Shown here piece by piece: positions 14,464 through 19,869 of a stretch of 19,869 bases of DNA. The notes under the pieces were generated by a model. That model was not told the DNA's origin, searched no databases, and worked only from the letters and a program-made list of their open reading frames with translations. Source of the stretch: JBBQSF01 sp038214085 (lineage in GTDB: Bacteria; Bacteroidota; Bacteroidia; Bacteroidales; CG2-30-32-10). The position numbers and the translations under genes were made by a program. The stretch is from contig JBBQSF010000054.1 of NCBI GenBank assembly GCA_038214085.1, positions 1-19,869 of the forward strand, written 5' to 3'. The stretch's first letter is position 1, and each line of letters starts with the position of its first letter.

Positions 14464-15069
14464 ATGGAGGAAATTATTGAAAAAGTTCTTAACCTTTATC
14501 TTAAATATGGTATTAAAAGCATTACCATGGATGATGCGGCTAAAGAGCTTGGGATTTCAAAAAAAACTTTATACCAGTATTTTTCGGATAAAGACGACCT
14601 TGTTCAAAAAGTAATAGCTTTCCATTTTGACAGGCAGCAATCGGCAATGGCCAAACTAAACCAAAATTATGTAAATGCAATACAAGAGCTTCTGTTGGTG
14701 AGTAAAAACCTTTCTGATTTCATTAATGCAATAAATCCAAGCTTTACTTACGATTTGCAAAAATATTATCCTGAAATATGGAAAAACATTATGAATGAGC
14801 GCAGGAGTCACATTTATCTTCAGATAAGACAAAATCTTGAAAAAGGTATTGCAGAAGGATTATATCGTTCGGATGTGAATGTAGACATCATTGTAACGTA
14901 TTATGTTTTCCGTATTGAAATGGCAGGTAGTGCTGATTTACGATGTAACGACAAATACTCACCTGAAGAAATTTTTAATACCCTTTTTATATACCATATA
15001 CGTGGAATTGCCAACCAAAAGGGAATCGAATACCTTGAAAATTTTATTAAAAACGAACAACTATTCTAA
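14464..15069 (+). CDS. TetR/AcrR-family regulator heading the efflux operon
   Basis: A 201-residue regulator with an N-terminal helix-turn-helix: ITMDDAAKELGISKKTLYQY (about residues 20-39), then FSDKDDLVQKV. The C-terminal half is helical, with no family-specific signature that I recognise. It starts the operon and is followed after 6 bases by the TolC-like gene, so regulator and pump are made together, the layout expected for an autoregulated, ligand-induced efflux system. It differs from the divergent TetR protein, being shorter and having little identity outside the helix-turn-helix. In many Bacteroidota the same arrangement of TetR, TolC, membrane-fusion and RND genes is found (from memory, not checked). 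Confidence 0.92.
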   Translation: MEEIIEKVLNLYLKYGIKSITMDDAAKELGISKKTLYQYFSDKDDLVQKVIAFHFDRQQSAMAKLNQNYVNAIQELLLVSKNLSDFINAINPSFTYDLQKYYPEIWKNIMNERRSHIYLQIRQNLEKGIAEGLYRSDVNVDIIVTYYVFRIEMAGSADLRCNDKYSPEEIFNTLFIYHIRGIANQKGIEYLENFIKNEQLF

Positions 15070-15075
15070 AATTAT

Positions 15076-16482
15076 ATGAAACGTATTTTTTTAATTCCAA
15101 TTATGTTCTGTTGTATTCATCTGGCGACTTTTGCTCAGAATACAGCAAGTGACACTATACAAAAATTCACAGTTAAAGAGGCGCAGAATTACGCTGTTCA
15201 GAATGCTTACAAAACGACAAATGCCGATAAAGACATTGCTATTGCAAAAAAGAAGGTAGCTCAAACCACGGCGATAGGTCTTCCACAGGTTAATGCCTCC
15301 TTAAAATATCAGAATTATATTGACATTCCGACTCAGCTCATGCCCGACTTCCTGACTCCAGCAGTAGAAGGAGTTCTCTTATCCCACGGGTTGATTTCTG
15401 CTTCAGAATTAACAGGTTCGAGTGGCAATAAATTCCCCGTGCAATTTGGCTCTAAGAACAATTTTACAGCGGATATAACTGCAACCCAACTGATCTTTGA
15501 CGGAGCTTATATTGTTGGTTTGCAAGCCGCAAAAACTTTTGTTGACATTTCTAAAAATGCTTATACAAAATCAGAAATTGAAGTAAAAGAATCTGTAGCA
15601 CAAGCGTATTATCTTGTTCTTGTTGCAGAACAAAACAGAATCATCCTCGACAGTACACTTACCAATATTAAAAAGAGTTATGCCGATTCAAAAAAATATC
15701 TCGAAAATGGATTTGTCGAAGAATCAGATGTTGACCAGTTTGAAATCCTTGTTTCCACCATGGAAAATAAACTTAATATGGTAGACAGGCAGATTGAAAT
15801 AGCTTACAAACTTTTAAAATTTCAAATGGGGTTAGATCTCAATAAAAAAATTGAACTTACTGAAAACCTAGAAGATTTAATCAATAATTCAATGGCCGAG
15901 AATCTCGTTTCAAAAGATTTTGATATAAAAAAGCACATCGATTATAAGCTTTTACAAACCCAGGAACAGATTGGTATTTTAAGTTTACGCAAAGACAAAT
16001 TCGGCTATCTCCCTTCAATGGCTGCATTTATAACCACTTCGCGTAATGCACAACGCAACCAGTTTGACTTTTTTGAAAAAGATAAGGATTGGTACAAAAC
16101 AACCATTTTTGGAGTTAGCCTTACCGTTCCCATTTGGGATTCGGGAATAAAACATTATAAAATACAACAGGATAAGCTCGAACTCGAAAAGACAAAAGCA
16201 CTGCAACTGCAACTTTCACAAGCACTAACGCTTGATGTTGAATCTTCTCGTTCAACTTTACAAACATATACTGATCAGTATTCCAACGATTTGAAAAACA
16301 TGAAACTTTCTAAGAAAATTTATGACAAAACGCTCGTAAAATATAACGAAGGAATTTCAACAAGTCTTGAGCTTACTCAGGCATATAATCAGTATTTAAC
16401 GTCCCAGGGCACATATTTTACAACAGCTCTTGAGCTTCTCAAAGCAAAATCAAATCTTACAAAAGCATTAAACAATTATTAA
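15076..16482 (+). CDS. TolC-family outer-membrane efflux protein
   Basis: A 468-residue protein with a signal peptide (1-20, ending CIHLATFAQ). Its two similar halves each hold the long alpha-helical hairpins of the OEP/TolC family: for example KTTNADKDIAIAKKKVAQTT and the region AYYLVLVAEQNRIILDSTL in the first half, then KTKALQLQLSQALTLDVESS and KYNEGISTSLELTQAYNQYL in the second. It forms the trimeric outer-membrane exit duct of a tripartite pump. The gene is 6 bases after tetR and 18 before the membrane-fusion gene. The substrate is unknown; drugs, lipids or bile-like compounds are possible. Length is normal for the family and no defects are seen. Confidence 0.93.
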   Translation: MKRIFLIPIMFCCIHLATFAQNTASDTIQKFTVKEAQNYAVQNAYKTTNADKDIAIAKKKVAQTTAIGLPQVNASLKYQNYIDIPTQLMPDFLTPAVEGVLLSHGLISASELTGSSGNKFPVQFGSKNNFTADITATQLIFDGAYIVGLQAAKTFVDISKNAYTKSEIEVKESVAQAYYLVLVAEQNRIILDSTLTNIKKSYADSKKYLENGFVEESDVDQFEILVSTMENKLNMVDRQIEIAYKLLKFQMGLDLNKKIELTENLEDLINNSMAENLVSKDFDIKKHIDYKLLQTQEQIGILSLRKDKFGYLPSMAAFITTSRNAQRNQFDFFEKDKDWYKTTIFGVSLTVPIWDSGIKHYKIQQDKLELEKTKALQLQLSQALTLDVESSRSTLQTYTDQYSNDLKNMKLSKKIYDKTLVKYNEGISTSLELTQAYNQYLTSQGTYFTTALELLKAKSNLTKALNNY

Positions 16483-16500
16483 TTCCGAAAATATACAAAC

Positions 16501-17598
16501 ATGAAAAAGATATTCATTATTCTTCTTATTTGTCTGGCAATGATTTCATGCAATACTGACAAAAAAACAAAACTGGAAAAATTAAAAAAAGATTATTCCG
16601 AACTTGCAGATAAAATAAAAACTCTTGAAAAGGAAATTGCAGCCGAAGGTGGCGCAAAAGCTGAAAAATCTACCGTAGTTTCAACGATTGAAATTGAAAT
16701 GACTTCATTTGATCATTACCTGGAGGTTCAAGGTAAAATTGACGGCGACGAAAACGTTACTGTAAGCCCAAAAACCATTGGTGTAATTACCAGCATTGAT
16801 GTAAAAGAAGGACAAGCGGTAACTAAAGGCCAGGTTCTTGCACATATTGATGATGCAGTAATGAAAAAATCAATTGCAGAACTTGATTCTACACTTACAT
16901 ACGCCACAAATCTTTACAACAAACAAAAGAAGTTATGGGATCAAAAAATAGGTTCTGAAGTTCAGTATCTAACTGCAAAGAACACCAAAGAAAGTTTGGA
17001 GAGTAAAAAGAAAACACTTAAGGAGCAATTGGATATGTACAAAATTACTTCTCCAATAAATGGAACTATAGAAGAAATTCCAATTAAAATTGGTCAGTCC
17101 GCAGCGCCGGGCATACCTGCTTTCAGGGTTGTAAATCTCAGTAAGGTTAAGGTGGTTTCAGATATAGCAGAAACCTATTCTGCAAAGCTTAAAGCCGGCA
17201 ATAAAGTCAAAATATTCTTCCCTGATCTTGACAAAGAAATTGATGCCAAAATTACATTTGCAAGCAAATACATTAATGCTGTAAACAGAACATTTGTAGT
17301 TGAATCGCAACTCGATAATACTTCTGATGAATACCGCGCAAACATGATTGCTGTAATGAAAATAAACGATTATCATGTTGATTCGGCAATTGTAATTCCT
17401 GTAAACTCACTTCAGAAAATTGACGGCAAAGAATATGTTTATCTGAATGTTGGCAATAAGGCAACAAAAAACCTAGTAACTACAGGAAAAACTTATAACG
17501 GATATACAGAAATTTTAAGCGGTTTGAAAAAAGGCGATAAGCTTATCAGTGTGGGGTATCAGAATCTGGAAGATGGCGAAAAAATCGCCACCAAATAA
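16501..17598 (+). CDS. RND-type periplasmic adaptor (membrane-fusion lipoprotein)
   Basis: A 365-residue HlyD/AcrA-type adaptor. The lipoprotein signal ends at Cys17 (LAMISC). A predicted coiled coil, rich in Lys, Leu and Glu, follows at about 21-48. Then comes the split barrel-sandwich (lipoyl-like) domain: GVITSIDVKEGQAVTKGQVL (about 95-115) and GTIEEIPIKIGQSAAPGIPA (about 185-205), with an alpha-hairpin between them that is short (about 115-180). The beta-barrel and C-terminal membrane-proximal domains follow (SDIAETYSAKLKAGNKVKIF; VIPVNSLQKIDGKEYVYL). It links the RND pump to the TolC-like duct. It lies 31 bases before the pump gene. The coiled coil before the first lipoyl half is an addition compared with AcrA. 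Confidence 0.93.
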   Translation: MKKIFIILLICLAMISCNTDKKTKLEKLKKDYSELADKIKTLEKEIAAEGGAKAEKSTVVSTIEIEMTSFDHYLEVQGKIDGDENVTVSPKTIGVITSIDVKEGQAVTKGQVLAHIDDAVMKKSIAELDSTLTYATNLYNKQKKLWDQKIGSEVQYLTAKNTKESLESKKKTLKEQLDMYKITSPINGTIEEIPIKIGQSAAPGIPAFRVVNLSKVKVVSDIAETYSAKLKAGNKVKIFFPDLDKEIDAKITFASKYINAVNRTFVVESQLDNTSDEYRANMIAVMKINDYHVDSAIVIPVNSLQKIDGKEYVYLNVGNKATKNLVTTGKTYNGYTEILSGLKKGDKLISVGYQNLEDGEKIATK

Positions 17599-17629
17599 GC
17601 TTTGATTGTAACATTAAAAAAGAATTTAG

Positions 17630-19869
17630 ATGAAAGGTAAAATAAAAGAATTCAAGCCTGCAAGCTGGAGTATCGACAATAAAACAAGCATATATGTGCT
17701 TGCCATTGTTATTGCGATATTTGGGATAATCAATTACAATACGATTCCTAAAGAGCAGTTTCCCGAAATAGTGGTTCCAACTATGTTTGTAAGCACTATT
17801 TATCCTGGCACTTCGCCTACGGATATCGAAAACCTGGTTACACGTCCAATTGAAAAAAATATCAAATCGATAAATGGAGTTAAAAAAATAACGAGTAAAT
17901 CCGTTCAGGATTTTTCCATGATTGTGGTAGAATTCAATACGAATGTAGACGTAACTGATGCCAAACAAAAGGTCAAAGATGCAGTTGACAAATCACGCGT
18001 TGATCTGCCGAATAACCTTCCGAAGGATCCAGATGTTAAGGAAATTGACATGTCAGAAATTCCAATAATGTACATCAACCTATCTGGAGATTACGATCTG
18101 TCTAAGCTGAAAACTTATGCCGAAGATTTGCAGGACAAAATTGAATCGTTAAAAGAAATTACTAGAGTTGATATTGTTGGTGCGCTTGATCGCGAAATAC
18201 AAATCAATGTCGACATGTATAAAATGCAGGTTGCTAAAGTAACATTATCGGACATTGAACGCGCGGTAACTTCTGAAAATATTACTATTTCCGGAGGTTC
18301 GATTGATATGGTTGGTATGAACCGTGCTATTCGTGTTGTTGGTGAATTTAAGGACATCGAAACTATTAAAAATCTTGTGTTTCATTCTGCCAGTGGCGCT
18401 ACGATATATTTAAAAGACATTGCAGAAGTAAAAGACGATTTTAAAGAACGGGAAAGCTACGCTCGCCTTGATCATAAAAATGTAATCACTTTAAATGTGG
18501 TGAAAAAAAGTGGAGAAAACCTGATTGAAGCCGCAGACAAGATAAAAGAAATACTAACAGAAGAACAGAAATCCAATTTTCCCGAAAAACTTAAAGTTGT
18601 AATTACCGGAGACCAATCTCATTTTACAAAAAACACGCTCAACGAACTCAACAATACAATTATTATCGGATTTATTCTGGTAACCGTCATTCTCATGTTT
18701 TTTATGGGATTTACCAACGCCTTTTTCGTAGCCTTGTCTGTTCCACTTTCAATGGCAATTGCTTACATAGTAATGCCTGGAATTGGCTTTACCATGAATA
18801 TGCTGGTAATGTTTGCATTTATTTTTTCGCTTGGAATCGTTGTGGACGATGCCATTGTGGTTATTGAAAATACGCACAGAATATTTAAACAGAACAAGGG
18901 AAAACTTTCCATACGGCGAGCGGCCAAACTGGCCGCAGGAGAAGTGTTTATGCCCATTTTATCCGGAACACTTACCACATTGGCGCCATTTTTTCCTCTT
19001 GCATTCTGGCCTGGTATTGTTGGAAAATTCATGTATTTTATTCCTGTAACATTAATTATTGTCTTGTTTGCTTCACTATTTGTGGCCTACATAATAAATC
19101 CAGTTTTTGCAGTGCAGTTTATGAAACATGAAGACGAAGACGAAAATGCACCTATTGATAAGAAGAAATTACTAAAAACTTCAGGCGCTATTGCACTAGT
19201 AGCTATTATTGCCTACTTGTCCGGATGGATAGGCACTGGTAATTTCATTATCTTTTTTATTCTTCTGTACCTGTTTCACAATATTTGGGGATTTAAGCTT
19301 CTTTTGAAATTTCAGAATAACATTATTCCCCGCTATATGCGACGTTATGAAAGAGTACTCAGGTATATTCTGCGAGGCAGACGACCTATATATTTCCTTG
19401 GTGGTACATTTGTGTTGCTTATCCTGACTTTTATTATTGTAGGAATTGCAAAACCAAAAGTTGAGTTTTTCCCTGGTAACCAGCCAAATTATATATATGC
19501 ATATATTAAAATGCCAGTGGGTACTAGCGTTGAATATACCGATTCCATTGCCGGAATTGTTGAAAAACGAATTTATGGTGCCATTGGCAATGCAAACCCC
19601 ATTGTGGAATCTGTGATTACAAATGTGGCACTGGGAGCTTCGGATCCATACGAACGTGACAATTCAATAGCATCAAACAAAGCAAAAGTAACTGTTGCTT
19701 TTGTTGAATTCGCAAAACGCCATGGCGAAAACACCAAGGATTATCTAGATAAAATCCGTGATGCGGTTAAAGGAATTGCAGGAGCTGAAATAGCTGTGGA
19801 ACCCAACAGAAGTGGTCCACCAACGGGAAGAGCTTTAAATGTAGAACTTGTTGGTGAAAACATAGACAC
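17630..19869 (+). CDS. RND efflux pump, inner-membrane subunit (first 746 residues; cut by window edge)
   Basis: An AcrB/MexB-type proton-driven exporter, translated here by hand because it runs off the right edge. TM1 is at about 20-36. PN1 and PN2-like porter regions follow (about 40-335). The TM2-TM6 bundle is at about 340-497 and contains GIVVDDAIVVIENTHR, with the proton-relay aspartates Asp406 and Asp407. TM7 is near 588-606, and the second porter half begins after it (PKVEFFPGNQPN). Between TM6 and TM7 are two extra hydrophobic stretches (about 518-532 and 538-553), where AcrB has only a short amphipathic link. Reading is unbroken to the window end. It is the last visible gene of the tetR-tolC-adaptor-pump operon. 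The substrate cannot be predicted. Confidence 0.95.
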   Translation, partial: MKGKIKEFKPASWSIDNKTSIYVLAIVIAIFGIINYNTIPKEQFPEIVVPTMFVSTIYPGTSPTDIENLVTRPIEKNIKSINGVKKITSKSVQDFSMIVVEFNTNVDVTDAKQKVKDAVDKSRVDLPNNLPKDPDVKEIDMSEIPIMYINLSGDYDLSKLKTYAEDLQDKIESLKEITRVDIVGALDREIQINVDMYKMQVAKVTLSDIERAVTSENITISGGSIDMVGMNRAIRVVGEFKDIETIKNLVFHSASGATIYLKDIAEVKDDFKERESYARLDHKNVITLNVVKKSGENLIEAADKIKEILTEEQKSNFPEKLKVVITGDQSHFTKNTLNELNNTIIIGFILVTVILMFFMGFTNAFFVALSVPLSMAIAYIVMPGIGFTMNMLVMFAFIFSLGIVVDDAIVVIENTHRIFKQNKGKLSIRRAAKLAAGEVFMPILSGTLTTLAPFFPLAFWPGIVGKFMYFIPVTLIIVLFASLFVAYIINPVFAVQFMKHEDEDENAPIDKKKLLKTSGAIALVAIIAYLSGWIGTGNFIIFFILLYLFHNIWGFKLLLKFQNNIIPRYMRRYERVLRYILRGRRPIYFLGGTFVLLILTFIIVGIAKPKVEFFPGNQPNYIYAYIKMPVGTSVEYTDSIAGIVEKRIYGAIGNANPIVESVITNVALGASDPYERDNSIASNKAKVTVAFVEFAKRHGENTKDYLDKIRDAVKGIAGAEIAVEPNRSGPPTGRALNVELVGENID

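Noticed and set aside
17546..17968. A 140-codon open frame antisense to the adaptor/pump junction
   Set aside because: It is opposite two clear genes and lacks any recognisable domain.

Overview
The window is AT-rich, densely coded bacterial chromosome, most likely from a member of the Bacteroidota. The evidence for this is a TonB of the Bacteroidota type behind exbB and two exbD genes, promoters of the TAnnTTTG type, a near absence of Shine-Dalgarno sequences, and an Omp85/beta-propeller fusion of a kind I associate with this phylum. The order or family cannot be fixed from this sequence. I see no mobile element, CRISPR array, rRNA or phage gene.

Layout. Positions 1-3607 (minus strand) hold an outer-membrane Omp85-type fusion protein followed, 3 bases downstream, by the start of an M20-family amidohydrolase that runs off the left edge. 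Positions 3719-7234 hold housekeeping genes: an MBL-fold hydrolase, a convergent family 9 glycosyltransferase (LPS core type), and a divergent TatD-family metal hydrolase translationally coupled to a type I asparaginase. A serine tRNA (anticodon GGA) lies at 7305-7395. Positions 7446-10322 hold a small two-helix membrane protein, a PstS-like lipoprotein without ABC partners and a periplasmic TPR protein, closed by a strong terminator. Positions 10528-13640 hold a complete TonB energy module (exbB, exbD, exbD, tonB) with its own promoter and terminator. Positions 13662-19869 hold a TetR regulator on the minus strand, diverging from a second TetR gene that heads an efflux operon of TolC-like outer-membrane protein, membrane-fusion lipoprotein and RND pump, the pump being cut by the right edge.

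How the genes fit together. Much of the window serves the cell envelope: outer-membrane assembly or insertion (Omp85 fusion), LPS sugar transfer, energy for outer-membrane import (TonB/ExbBD, with the PstS-like and TPR proteins as probable associates) and tripartite efflux under TetR control.

Nothing here is a clearly undescribed system. The points most worth a second look are the orphan PstS-like protein that has lost its usual phosphate-binding loop beside the TonB module, the degenerate peptidase domain fused to propeller and barrel, the RND pump with two extra hydrophobic segments between TM6 and TM7, and a run of promoters so close to their start codons that mRNAs would be leaderless or nearly so.
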